Shown: piece by piece, positions 1 through 7,888 of the stretch
How positions within the stretch are numbered: position 1 is the stretch's first letter
Layout: each line of letters begins with the position of its first letter
Assembly: GCA_002495525.1 (NCBI GenBank)
Contig: DAFS01000010.1
Span: 1-32,211 of the forward strand
DNA length: 32,211 nucleotides
Reading direction: 5' to 3'
Source of the DNA: Euryarchaeota archaeon UBA89
GTDB taxonomy: Archaea > Thermoplasmatota > Poseidoniia > Poseidoniales > Thalassarchaeaceae
Program-made: the position numbers and the translations under genes
The notes under the pieces: generated by a model
What the model was told of the DNA's origin: nothing
What the model saw: only the letters and a program-made list of their open reading frames with translations
Databases searched by the model: none

Positions 1-66
1 ATTGGCAAAATCACGTGCTAATTCTTGTAGCATTTGCTGTTCATCAGTCAATTCGAAGTTAACCAT
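1..66 (-). CDS. Acyl-CoA dehydrogenase, N-terminal fragment (runs off the left edge)
   Basis: Only the first 22 codons lie in the window, read leftward from an ATG at 66-64. They encode an N-terminus that runs ELTDEQQMLQELARDFAN after the first few residues. This is the usual opening of acyl-CoA dehydrogenases, where an LT-x-EQ-x-x-L-x-x-x-x-R-x-FA helix begins the N-terminal alpha domain. Family members oxidise acyl-CoA to enoyl-CoA with FAD and pass electrons to electron transfer flavoprotein. The gene sits downstream of the exchanger gene on the same strand, with a 48-base gap. A membrane FadF-like reductase that could accept such electrons is encoded far away at 28521-30527. The substrate class cannot be judged from so short a piece. 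Confidence 0.75.
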   Translation of the reverse strand, partial: MVNFELTDEQQMLQELARDFAN

Positions 67-114
67 GGTGCTCGCAAGCGGCAATAAGACTTAGCCGTTC
101 TGCTCAGATATTTT

Positions 115-1080
115 TCATATTGTGTAAAGTAATATCATGTATAACAAGTAACCAATGACCATAGTTACACCCAATGTTTTGGTTATTTTACGTTCATTCA
201 ATAACATTGCAGCAACCAGTCCTGAGGTTGCCATTACTATCCATATATCTCTTCCTGCAAACTCTTGTGATACTATAATTCCTCCTGCATAGGCGGATGA
301 AATACCTAAAATTCCGAGAATATTTATGACATTTGAACCCAAGACATTCCCAATTGCTACACCTTTATGCCCTCTTAAAGCAGCAACCATAGTTACGGCT
401 AATTCAGGAAGAGACGTACCCAAAGCAATTACACTAAGGCCAACTATTGACTCTGAAATTCCAAATGAATCTGCAATTCCCTTCGAACCTTCAATCAGTA
501 ATTCTGCTCCCCAGACAATCATCGCTCCACCTAAAATAGTCACCATCATTGCTAACAGCATATTTTCTCCCATCCAAGTTTCTTCCAACTCTTCATCTAG
601 TCCTAATTTTTTCGAATAATTATATGAATATGCATAATAGCTTATCAGAGCAATAATCATTAAAATACCAATTATTTGAGTTATTTCACCCATTAGTACT
701 GTGACAAGTAAAATTATTGATGCCATAATTACTGCCATAGCATCTTTCTTAATTCCTACTCCTGGTTTATCGCAGGCTCCTAGCATAGCAGCAGTTCCTA
801 GAACTAACATTACATTGGCAACATTCGAGCCAAGGACTCCACCGACTGCTAAGTCAACAAGATCCTGACTATTACTACTAACTGCATTCAAAGTAACTGC
901 TAATTCGGGGAGTGATGTCCCTACTGCTACTATTGTAAAACCAATTAATAACGGTGAAACATTCATTTTTCTTGCTATTGTAATTGCTCCCTGAACTACA
1001 CTTTCTCCACCAACAATCAAGAAAATAAAACCAAGTATTACTAAAACTAAATCCGGTAAGTCTGTCAGAAAATTCATCAT
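115..1080 (-). CDS. Na+/Ca2+ exchanger family membrane protein (YrbG/CaxA type)
   Basis: This is an integral membrane cation antiporter of the Ca2+:cation (CaCA) superfamily, probably exchanging Ca2+ for Na+ or H+. Two inverted alpha repeats are visible. The first runs from GESVVQGA to VAVGTSLPELAVT and the second from GAELLIEG to IALGTSLPELAVT, followed by GNVLGSNVINILG. The GTSLPE motifs carry the ion-binding glutamates. About ten hydrophobic segments fit the family length of roughly 320 residues. I place the start at ATG 1080-1078, with a second ATG directly after it. The frame stays open further upstream, but that stretch overlaps the E1 gene, whose stop codon ends at 1094. The 13-base spacing suggests co-transcription with E1. 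The transported ion is inferred from family membership only. Confidence 0.85.
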   Translation of the reverse strand: MMNFLTDLPDLVLVILGFIFLIVGGESVVQGAITIARKMNVSPLLIGFTIVAVGTSLPELAVTLNAVSSNSQDLVDLAVGGVLGSNVANVMLVLGTAAMLGACDKPGVGIKKDAMAVIMASIILLVTVLMGEITQIIGILMIIALISYYAYSYNYSKKLGLDEELEETWMGENMLLAMMVTILGGAMIVWGAELLIEGSKGIADSFGISESIVGLSVIALGTSLPELAVTMVAALRGHKGVAIGNVLGSNVINILGILGISSAYAGGIIVSQEFAGRDIWIVMATSGLVAAMLLNERKITKTLGVTMVIGYLLYMILLYTI

Positions 1081-1093
1081 TTTAATCACTAAT

Positions 1094-3961
1094 TTATTTA
1101 CACATTCTTTTTGCATGCCTTGATACAAGATCTACTGTAGGGATTGTGTGATCCTCCAATGTGGGCGAAAATGGAACTGGCGTGTCTAAAGCGCCTATTA
1201 CTACTGGTGGAGCCTCCATGTCCCAAAAACTTTCTTCCATAACTCTGCTACTAATTGTATGCCCCAAACCTCCAGTGTATTGAGACTCTTGTAGCACTAT
1301 CATTTTCTTTGTTTTCATGACTGATTGTATACAAGTTTTTGAGTCAAATGGAAGTATTGTTCTTAGATCGATAATTTCTATTTCAATACCCTCTTTTGCC
1401 ATTGATTTAGCGACCTTAAGTGCTATATGAACCATTGCCCCCCAACTAATAATTGTCAAATCTTTTCCCCCTCTGATAACTTTAGCCTTGCCAATTGAAG
1501 ACTCATTATTTTCTAATCTCTCTTTTACTGATTCTGTATCGATAATCTGATTTATTGAGTCCCCCCATCCAGTTTTCCCTCCACCTAATCCATACAGTCC
1601 AAGGTGTTCTAGAAATACAACAGGGTCATTTAGTTCATGAGACTCAATCAATAAATCATACGCATCTTGTGGGTTGCTTGGGAATACAATTGTTAAGCCA
1701 GGGTCATTCATAAACCAAGATTCAATCATATTAGCATGAAACGGACCACTCCTTGTTTTGGCCCCCAGAGGTATTCTGATCGTTAATGGTACATCTGCCC
1801 CCCATCTCCATCTTAGTTGTGCCGCGTTATTCACGAGGGCATTCATAGCCAATGCTGCGAACCCACCAAATTGTATCTCGGCTACTGGTCTCATACCGCC
1901 TAATGCTGCACCTGTTGCTGAATTAATTATGATTGATTCAGAAAGAGGCATATCTAGAAGTTTACTAGAATGGCCCTTTGCTTTGAGGGGGATATTCATC
2001 CCAAAAGCACCAGCAACTTCCATATCTTCCCCCATGAATACGATGTCATCTCCATGCCTTTCAGCCAATGCTACCATCGCATTTTGTATCGCACGACTAT
2101 ATGTTGAGGAATTTGATGCATTAGAAAACTCAATTGCTAAATCCCCATCTTTTAGCGGACCAGATAAAATTTCTTCTGCCTCTTTTTCAAATCTTTCAAA
2201 TTGTTCGGTATGAGACTCAGCATCATGTCTTGACGTGACTCCTTTTGTCACAGTATTTCCTTCAGGCCAAGGCATCTCTTCCATTTCCTTCCTAGCAGCG
2301 TCTACAATAGCCTGTTCTTCTTCCTCCATAGAAATTAATTGTTTTTCATTCGCTCCAATTGATATACAGTAATCTCTGTGATTGGGGAGTGGATCTTTTT
2401 CAGCCCAATACGATAACAACTCACGGCCAACATAACCAGGGGGATTCCCCGTTACAGAACCTAGGTACAAATCATCATGGTGATGAGCATGCCCGCATCC
2501 TCTCATTGTTTCTACATGGATTAGAGTAGGTCCACCTCCATCTAATGCGTACTCTCTACTCGCTGCTGTTGATGCATGGAACTGAAGTGGGTCAGATCCA
2601 TCAATTGTCCAAGAGGGTATTCCCATTGCATGGCCTTTATCGCCAAATGTCTCTGCTCCTGATTGACCGACTGTGAATGTATCTAAGGCGATTTGATTAT
2701 TTTGTATCATAAATGCAATTGGTAGACCCCTTGCGCCTGCTAAGTTCATCGCTTCCCAAAATTCTCCATTACTGCTACACCCCTCTCCAACTGGGGCTAA
2801 ATGAAATCGATTAATTTGTAATAGTTTAGCAGCAAGAGCAACGCCTGTAGCCGTAGCACTAGCAATTGGTAGGGGGGCTGTCGGAGGTAGAACCCCCTTC
2901 TCCCAATTTCCTATGTGTAAATCTCGTCCGCCTGAGTCTAAGTTACCCCCGTCCATATATGAGCCAGCCTTCCCCATTTGTGCAGCAAATATTTCCAAAG
3001 GAGTTTGCCCCACTGCTAATGCTAACCCCACATCTCTAATCATTGGTGCGATAATATCTGCTTGATGCCTATTTTCGGGTGGCAAATCAATTGCCCTATT
3101 CAGAGATGTAGCGCAAGCAACGACTCCTTCTTGCCAAGTTGATCTAAATCCTTTTCCTCCGAATTTTCCGCCGTCAGGGGTGCTGATTCCGTTACTGAAT
3201 AAATCTTTCAAATGTTCATCTATAGCTCTAGTTCTAGTCATCCATCTTTGCCATTGCAAATGTATATCTAAATCAACACTTGACGCGTAAGCAACTCTTC
3301 TGAGACACAGTCTGAGGTCTCTCATAAACCTCTTTTTCCTTCTTTTTAGGTATAATTCAGTATCTCTCATTGGAATAACTTCATCGCCTTCAAGGATGGA
3401 TAATTCTGGTTTCCAAATTCTTTCTTCTAAAGATTTTGACACCTCTTGACAGAACTCCTTTGTAAACTGATGATATGTTTCACCATTAAATTGAGTCGAT
3501 GGTTGCGTACTCTTCCACACTTCTGAAATCAGTTCAAGGTAGCCATCATGTCTTTCGGCTACAAAGCGCAACAATTCTTTCCTTACCTTTTCCTCAGGTA
3601 ATTTTTTTGTGAAAAACAATGCATTTTTCGGAACCCAGTCCAACCCCCAAATTGGAGGGAGTTGTTCTTGGCTTGTCTTCTCTAAAATTGTTTCAGTTAA
3701 TTCATTTTTTAGATTCTTATTGTTCCTTTTCCTAGCTTCTTCAATTATTTTTTCGAAATCTATCGTTGGATCTCTCTCCCAAATTTGATAATTTCTTTTC
3801 CGCCCCTTACCTGAATTAGAGCGATTGAGAGTGACTCTGGCTCTCTTGTTGCAATTACTACATTTCCTATCTATTTGATTCGTATGTCGGTCCCTAGTTT
3901 TCCAAGGTTCATGATTGCCACATTTTGAGCATAGCCAAATTCCTTGCCTTGCTGTACTCAC
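1094..3961 (-). CDS. Fused alpha/beta 2-oxoacid dehydrogenase E1 with N-terminal zinc ribbon
   Basis: A 955-residue thiamine-diphosphate dehydrogenase E1 in which alpha and beta subunits are joined in one chain. Residues about 240-540 are the alpha part. Its ThDP/Mg motif starts at GEG (392) and ends in NN (421-422). Residues about 615-955 are the beta part (SYSRAIQNAM-type start, GEDMEVAGAFG, LDMPLSES). The first ~225 residues are extra. They contain a zinc ribbon with Cys11, Cys14, Cys34 and Cys37, a basic stretch (GKGRKR), and a helical region I do not recognise. Such E1s decarboxylate pyruvate or branched-chain 2-oxoacids and acylate a lipoyl E2, but no E2 or E3 gene is nearby. The start is GTG (3961-3959), just after CGGAGAT; no in-frame ATG precedes residue 198. 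The substrate is undetermined. Confidence 0.85.
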   Translation of the reverse strand: MSTARQGIWLCSKCGNHEPWKTRDRHTNQIDRKCSNCNKRARVTLNRSNSGKGRKRNYQIWERDPTIDFEKIIEEARKRNNKNLKNELTETILEKTSQEQLPPIWGLDWVPKNALFFTKKLPEEKVRKELLRFVAERHDGYLELISEVWKSTQPSTQFNGETYHQFTKEFCQEVSKSLEERIWKPELSILEGDEVIPMRDTELYLKRRKKRFMRDLRLCLRRVAYASSVDLDIHLQWQRWMTRTRAIDEHLKDLFSNGISTPDGGKFGGKGFRSTWQEGVVACATSLNRAIDLPPENRHQADIIAPMIRDVGLALAVGQTPLEIFAAQMGKAGSYMDGGNLDSGGRDLHIGNWEKGVLPPTAPLPIASATATGVALAAKLLQINRFHLAPVGEGCSSNGEFWEAMNLAGARGLPIAFMIQNNQIALDTFTVGQSGAETFGDKGHAMGIPSWTIDGSDPLQFHASTAASREYALDGGGPTLIHVETMRGCGHAHHHDDLYLGSVTGNPPGYVGRELLSYWAEKDPLPNHRDYCISIGANEKQLISMEEEEQAIVDAARKEMEEMPWPEGNTVTKGVTSRHDAESHTEQFERFEKEAEEILSGPLKDGDLAIEFSNASNSSTYSRAIQNAMVALAERHGDDIVFMGEDMEVAGAFGMNIPLKAKGHSSKLLDMPLSESIIINSATGAALGGMRPVAEIQFGGFAALAMNALVNNAAQLRWRWGADVPLTIRIPLGAKTRSGPFHANMIESWFMNDPGLTIVFPSNPQDAYDLLIESHELNDPVVFLEHLGLYGLGGGKTGWGDSINQIIDTESVKERLENNESSIGKAKVIRGGKDLTIISWGAMVHIALKVAKSMAKEGIEIEIIDLRTILPFDSKTCIQSVMKTKKMIVLQESQYTGGLGHTISSRVMEESFWDMEAPPVVIGALDTPVPFSPTLEDHTIPTVDLVSRHAKRMCK

Positions 3962-4008
3962 ACATCTCCGAAATTAATCAAGTACTACAACTAATCGCTC
4001 TCAAAGGT

Positions 4009-4214
4009 TCAAATGTGGTATTTATCTCTTAATTGTGGTATCTAATTATACATCTTATTGTTTTTTTATCATTAAATACCGCATTTAAATAATTGACTGC
4101 GGCTATTATTACCATAATTTATATGAAATAATACTATTTTCGTGAATAATATAAGAAAAATTAAATAAATACCGTAATTAAATGATGTGCTAATCTTATA
4201 AATACCGTAATTAA
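4009..4214. promoter_or_regulatory. Array of operator-like 17-base dyads upstream of the E1 gene
   Basis: The longest non-coding stretch of the window holds repeated near-palindromes. ATAAATACCGTAATTAA occurs exactly at 4165-4181 and 4198-4214, 33 bases apart. Imperfect copies in the same orientation lie at 4072-4088 (14/17 matches) and 4105-4121 (13/17), also 33 bases apart. Two reverse-oriented imperfect copies lie at 4029-4045 and 4009-4025, nearest the E1 start. The unit is itself an odd-centred dyad: TAC and GTA arms flank a central C, with matching AT arms. Both flanking genes run leftward, so the array lies upstream of E1 only. Dyads spaced at three helical turns suggest binding sites for a dimeric regulator, but the protein is unknown. 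The ATAAATAC half also resembles a TATA box. Confidence 0.55.
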
Positions 4215-5375
4215 TTAATATTTTGGAACGCTAGAGTCAACGGTAGAAGACCACAAGTGTATACCCCCAGATAGGTTGTATATCTCATTGGAATAATTTG
4301 CAGACATTTTAAGATAATTTGCAATCATAGCTGACCTAGCGCCACTTCTACAATAAATTACAATATCTCGATCTTTTGGTATTTCATCAAGTCTCATTGG
4401 GACTTCGACATGATTAATTCTTAGATTGGTATCTGGTAAAGTCACAATATTTTCTTCTGCTTCTCTCCTCACGTCTAGAAAGAAAGGTTTCCATCCATTA
4501 TTCACTTTCTCTACATATTCCAATGGACTAATTTCCTTCATATTTTCTTCACTATCAGAGGCATCTAATGATTGTTCCTCCTCTATACCCAATGAACAAG
4601 ATATCGCTTCTTCGGATAGTTCTGAGATTTTTTCTCTTTCTTTATTCGCACTGTATCTAAGTTTTCTGATATTCATAGTAATGGTATCGATTATTAGTAA
4701 TTCACCATCTAATGTTCCATCCATTCCGAGGATAATTTTTAGAACCTCATTGGCTTGAAATGAACCTATAATTCCTGGTAAAACTCCTAAAACCCCAGCT
4801 TCTGCACAATTTGGAGCCAACTCAGGCGGTGGCGCTTTAGGGAACAAATCTCTATAATTTGGGCTCCCATTAAGATTGAAAACAGAAACCTGTCCTTCAA
4901 ATCTGTGAATACTACCAAAAACCCATGGTTTATCTAATATTTCGCAACAATCACTAATTGTATACCTAGTTGCAAAGTTATCTGTCCCGTCTACAACAAT
5001 GTCAAATTTATTAATTATTTTTTCTGCATTTTCGATATTTAATCTCTTATCAAATATTTCGATTCTTATTTCAGGATTAATTTGATTAATCCTTCTTTTA
5101 GCAGATTCTATTTTTAATTCTCCAATTGATGAAGTGGAGTGGATAATTTGCCTCTGTAGATTCGTCAGATCTACTTTATCATCATCTATAATACCAATTC
5201 TTCCAATTCCAGCTGCAGCCAAATACATCAAAACCGGCGAACCTAACCCTCCGGCTCCAACAACTAGAACTGAAGAAGATTTGATTTTTTTTTGCCCCAA
5301 ATCTCCTACTTGTGGTAAAATTAGATGTCTAGCATATCTTGCTTTTTCATCATTAGATAAAGTAATTTCAGACAT
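4215..5375 (-). CDS. ThiF/MoeB-family adenylyltransferase with C-terminal rhodanese domain (MoeZ-like)
   Basis: A 386-residue two-domain enzyme. Residues 1-245 form an E1-like fold that adenylates the C-terminus of a ubiquitin-like sulfur carrier (MoaD, ThiS or Urm type). It has the nucleotide loop VGAGGLGSP (39-47), the DDDKVDLTNLQRQ segment and the DGTDN motif (129-133). Residues about 283-386 are a rhodanese domain with active-site Cys342 in YCRSGARS, which would supply persulfide sulfur. The zinc-binding CxxC pairs of classical MoeB are absent. In their place is YRDLFPKAPPPEL followed by Cys190-Ala-Glu-Ala-Gly, as I recall for actinobacterial MoeZ. The likely role is sulfur transfer for molybdopterin, thiamine or tRNA thiolation. 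It follows trxB by 8 bases, and thioredoxin reductase could feed sulfur chemistry with reductant. Confidence 0.83.
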   Translation of the reverse strand: MSEITLSNDEKARYARHLILPQVGDLGQKKIKSSSVLVVGAGGLGSPVLMYLAAAGIGRIGIIDDDKVDLTNLQRQIIHSTSSIGELKIESAKRRINQINPEIRIEIFDKRLNIENAEKIINKFDIVVDGTDNFATRYTISDCCEILDKPWVFGSIHRFEGQVSVFNLNGSPNYRDLFPKAPPPELAPNCAEAGVLGVLPGIIGSFQANEVLKIILGMDGTLDGELLIIDTITMNIRKLRYSANKEREKISELSEEAISCSLGIEEEQSLDASDSEENMKEISPLEYVEKVNNGWKPFFLDVRREAEENIVTLPDTNLRINHVEVPMRLDEIPKDRDIVIYCRSGARSAMIANYLKMSANYSNEIYNLSGGIHLWSSTVDSSVPKY

Positions 5376-5383
5376 TTTTCGCC

Positions 5384-6313
5384 TCAGTGTTGATCTTCAA
5401 GCCATTTTTCAGCATCTATTGCTGCCTGGCAACCCATTCCGGCAGCAGTTATTGCTTGGCGGTATCTAGTATCTACAACATCTCCTGCTGCAAATACGCC
5501 GTCCACACTTGTCATCGTATGTGTTTTCGCTAGAATATATCCTGCTTCATCAGTTTCTACTTGTTCTTCTAAAAAATTAGTAATTGGCTTATGCCCAATT
5601 GCAATGAATGCTCCTGTGCATGATATCTCTTCTGTACTACCATCTCTAGGATCTTCTAGGACTGCCCCACTTAATCCGGTTTCATCCGAAAGCCAGCTTC
5701 TTACAGTTCTAAACGTCTTAATCTCAATTTTTGGATTATTTAATGCTCTTTCATACATTACTTTTGATGCCCTAAAAACATCTCTTCTATGTAATAATGT
5801 TACTTTACTGGCAAATCTGGTTAAGAATGTAGCTTCCTCCATTGCTGAGTCTCCTCCACCTATAACAAGTACCTCTTGCTCACGGAAGAATGCGCCGTCA
5901 CAAGTTGCACAGGTACTAATTCCTCTACCTTTTTGCTCTTCTTCCCCCTCTGCCCCTAGCCAGATTGATTCTGCTCCTGTGCAAATAATCACTGATTTAG
6001 AATGAAATTCTTCTCCTTCGACCCAGACCTTGAAAGGTTTTCCAGAAAAGTCTACTCGTTCTACATTTTTATCTTGAACTTCTAATCCAAATTTCTCCGC
6101 CTGCTCTCTTAATTGAATCATCATTTCTGGACCACCAATACCTTCTGGATATCCAGGGAAATTTTCTATGTCAGAGGTTAGCATTAGTTGTCCTCCTGAC
6201 ATGTACCCAGCAAACATCAATGGTTCCAATAATGCTCTTGCCGAGTACAGGCCTGCTGTATATCCCGCGGGACCAGAACCTATGATTATCACATTCCGCA
6301 CTTCATCAGTCAT
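5384..6313 (-). CDS. trxB: Thioredoxin reductase (NADPH)
   Basis: A 309-residue low-molecular-weight thioredoxin reductase that transfers electrons from NADPH through FAD to thioredoxin. The N-terminal FAD loop is GSGPAG (12-17). The redox-active disulfide is Cys135-Ala-Thr-Cys138 within CATCDGAFF. The NADPH loop is VIGGGDSAMEEA, followed by HRRDVFRAS, whose arginines normally bind the 2'-phosphate and so favour NADPH over NADH. The C-terminal FAD motif GVFAAGDV is present. The length is typical for the family. The gene is followed after 8 bases by the MoeZ-like gene on the same strand, so the two probably share a transcript. Confidence 0.95.
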   Translation of the reverse strand: MTDEVRNVIIIGSGPAGYTAGLYSARALLEPLMFAGYMSGGQLMLTSDIENFPGYPEGIGGPEMMIQLREQAEKFGLEVQDKNVERVDFSGKPFKVWVEGEEFHSKSVIICTGAESIWLGAEGEEEQKGRGISTCATCDGAFFREQEVLVIGGGDSAMEEATFLTRFASKVTLLHRRDVFRASKVMYERALNNPKIEIKTFRTVRSWLSDETGLSGAVLEDPRDGSTEEISCTGAFIAIGHKPITNFLEEQVETDEAGYILAKTHTMTSVDGVFAAGDVVDTRYRQAITAAGMGCQAAIDAEKWLEDQH

Positions 6314-6393
6314 GAGTCTCGGAATGATAGGAATGCTTTGAACATTAACTCGAAGAAAGCACTATTGATTGCTTCAGTTAGGTTTAATGAAAA

Positions 6394-6789
6394 TCATTTT
6401 GACATTTTAATTACTGCATTAACTGCAGATCTTGCGTGTGGTTCTAATCTTGGTTCAATGTGATGTTTTTCAGCACCAGGGCCTATTATTCCTAACCCGA
6501 TTGACTTATCATACTTAATTTGTAATTCAATAATAGATCTAGTAACTGCCTGACCCATAACTAAGCCATGTTGAGTTTCACCACGTTCAATAATTCCAAG
6601 AGCAATTGCTGCATCAACTTCGCTATCTTTCAATAGACGATCTAGAGCTAATGGAACTTCCATTGAACCAGGTACCCAGATAATCTTTGATATTTGTGCT
6701 CCATAGATATTAGCTTCATTTTCGGCATATTCTAGCATTCTTTGAATCTCTTCTTTGTGGAAAGACCCACAAACGGCTGCAATCTTCAT
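6394..6789 (-). CDS. ribH: 6,7-dimethyl-8-ribityllumazine synthase
   Basis: A 131-residue lumazine synthase that condenses 5-amino-6-ribitylaminouracil with 3,4-dihydroxy-2-butanone 4-phosphate. It has the substrate-binding segment VPGSMEVP and the core IIERGETQHGLV. The latter corresponds to the family's G-x-V-I-x-GET-x-H motif containing the catalytic histidine. GLGIIGPGAEKHH corresponds to the phosphate-binding GPG region. The chain is somewhat shorter than bacterial RibH (about 155). The ATG at 6789-6787 shares one base with the stop of the riboflavin synthase gene (6789-6791), which implies translational coupling in the riboflavin operon. A class of archaeal riboflavin synthases resembles lumazine synthase, but the VPG and GET-x-H motifs and the neighbouring true riboflavin synthase favour RibH. 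Confidence 0.87.
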   Translation of the reverse strand: MKIAAVCGSFHKEEIQRMLEYAENEANIYGAQISKIIWVPGSMEVPLALDRLLKDSEVDAAIALGIIERGETQHGLVMGQAVTRSIIELQIKYDKSIGLGIIGPGAEKHHIEPRLEPHARSAVNAVIKMSK

Positions 6790-7391
6790 TATTTCACTTC
6801 CATACTTTTTCTAATTGTATCTACAACGGCTTGAGTACGTGAATCAATTTCTATATTAACGAAATCTCCTACCTTTTTTTTACCTATCGTAGTAACTCTT
6901 AATGTTTCAGGAATAATATGTAATGCGAAACTATCTTTACTGACATTCCCTATAGTCAGAGACATACCATCTATCGAGATATATCCTTTTTCGAGAATAT
7001 AATGCCTCACATCAGATGGATTTTCAACTAAAATATCTATTCCTTCTCCTCTATCTTTAATCTGTATTATTTTTGCAGACATTAAAACATGCCCTGATAT
7101 TATATGCCCACCTAATTCATCTCCCATCTTTAGAGATCTTTCGATATTTACCGAGGAATCAACACTTAGACTCCCCAAGGTAGTACGAGTTAGAGTTTCT
7201 TCTATGGCATCGAATTTTACTAGATTATTTTCTATTGAAACAACAGTCATGCAAACTCCATCCAGAGCTACACTAGCTCCAATTTCCAGATTATCGCTAT
7301 ATCCATCTAAATTTACAGTAAAAGTTCGAATAAAATCTTTTTCTTCAATCTTAACTATTGGCACAGTCCCAGCCACGATTCCAGTAAACAT
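6789..7391 (-). CDS. ribE: Riboflavin synthase, bacterial-type two-domain (alpha) form
   Basis: A 200-residue riboflavin synthase that dismutates two 6,7-dimethyl-8-ribityllumazine molecules into riboflavin and aminoribityluracil. The N-terminus MFTGIV is diagnostic and fixes the start at ATG 7391-7389, although the frame stays open upstream. Two tandem lumazine-binding barrels are visible. GASVALDGVCMTVV in the first corresponds to KGYISIDGMSLTIG in the second, and the GGHIISGHV motif lies between them. The start lies one base after the TGA of the ribL gene, and the stop overlaps the ribH start, so this is a tightly coupled operon. Many archaea use an unrelated lumazine-synthase-like riboflavin synthase instead, so the bacterial type here suggests old gene transfer. 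Confidence 0.93.
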   Translation of the reverse strand: MFTGIVAGTVPIVKIEEKDFIRTFTVNLDGYSDNLEIGASVALDGVCMTVVSIENNLVKFDAIEETLTRTTLGSLSVDSSVNIERSLKMGDELGGHIISGHVLMSAKIIQIKDRGEGIDILVENPSDVRHYILEKGYISIDGMSLTIGNVSKDSFALHIIPETLRVTTIGKKKVGDFVNIEIDSRTQAVVDTIRKSMEVK

Positions 7392-7392
7392 C

Positions 7393-7851
7393 TCAATCTT
7401 CCTCGTAGGGTCCGCCGGTTTCACCAGACCATAAATTAAGTATTCTAGCAATTATCTTCCGAGTACCATCCAAATCATCTGCCAGCCCTTCCACACGTAT
7501 TACTTCCACATTGCCCCAACCATTGTTCTCTAATCCTAGTTTTATAGCATCTCTAGAGTGTTTTTGGTCATACCCCAAAGCAATGACATCGGGTTTAACA
7601 GAGTCTAATATATCAAAAATAGGAATATTTGGAGGATTCCCTACAATGGCTTTGTCGACTGGTTTCAATCCTTCAACCATTCTTCTTCTTAATTCTTGAT
7701 TGGTAACTGGCTCATGTTTTTGCTTCCGGACCGTGTCATCATGAGCTACAACAACAATTAATTCATCACCTAATGATTTAGCTTGTTCAACATAATGTAG
7801 GTGGCCTGCATGGAGTAAGTCAAAGACACCAACCGCCATTACTCGAACCAT
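7393..7851 (-). CDS. ribL: FAD synthase (archaeal RibL-type FMN adenylyltransferase)
   Basis: A protein of about 152 residues in the nucleotidyltransferase superfamily that makes FAD from FMN and ATP. The signature is VGVFDLLHAGHLHYVEQAKSLGD, with the HxGH motif binding ATP. The downstream segment GYDQKHS takes the place of the second ATP motif. Archaeal RibL proteins are single-domain and lack a riboflavin kinase domain, as here. The start is placed at ATG 7851, the third methionine codon from the C-terminal side being 7839. An in-frame ATG at 7872 would add seven residues. The base string GTGAGAAGT lies just before 7851, a weak argument for that choice. The gene lies between ribB and ribE in one operon. 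Its close relatives include glycerol-3-phosphate cytidylyltransferase, but context favours FAD synthase. Confidence 0.88.
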   Translation of the reverse strand: MVRVMAVGVFDLLHAGHLHYVEQAKSLGDELIVVVAHDDTVRKQKHEPVTNQELRRRMVEGLKPVDKAIVGNPPNIPIFDILDSVKPDVIALGYDQKHSRDAIKLGLENNGWGNVEVIRVEGLADDLDGTRKIIARILNLWSGETGGPYEED

Positions 7852-7888
7852 ACTTCTCACTCTCGATATCATATTCTTTTCGTTTTAT

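Noticed and set aside
1758..2213. A 151-codon plus-strand frame inside the E1 gene
   Set aside because: It is a shadow of the well-conserved E1 beta region on the minus strand, with low-complexity composition.
3956..3966. Start-stop mini-ORF (ATG-TGA) overlapping the GTG start of E1
   Set aside because: It is a two-codon coincidence within GGAGATGTGAG. Without transcript data it is not evidence of regulation.
4009..4214. CRISPR-like array
   Set aside because: The repeat unit is only 17 bases, four of six copies are degenerate, orientation switches and spacing is irregular. No cas genes are near. An operator array fits better.
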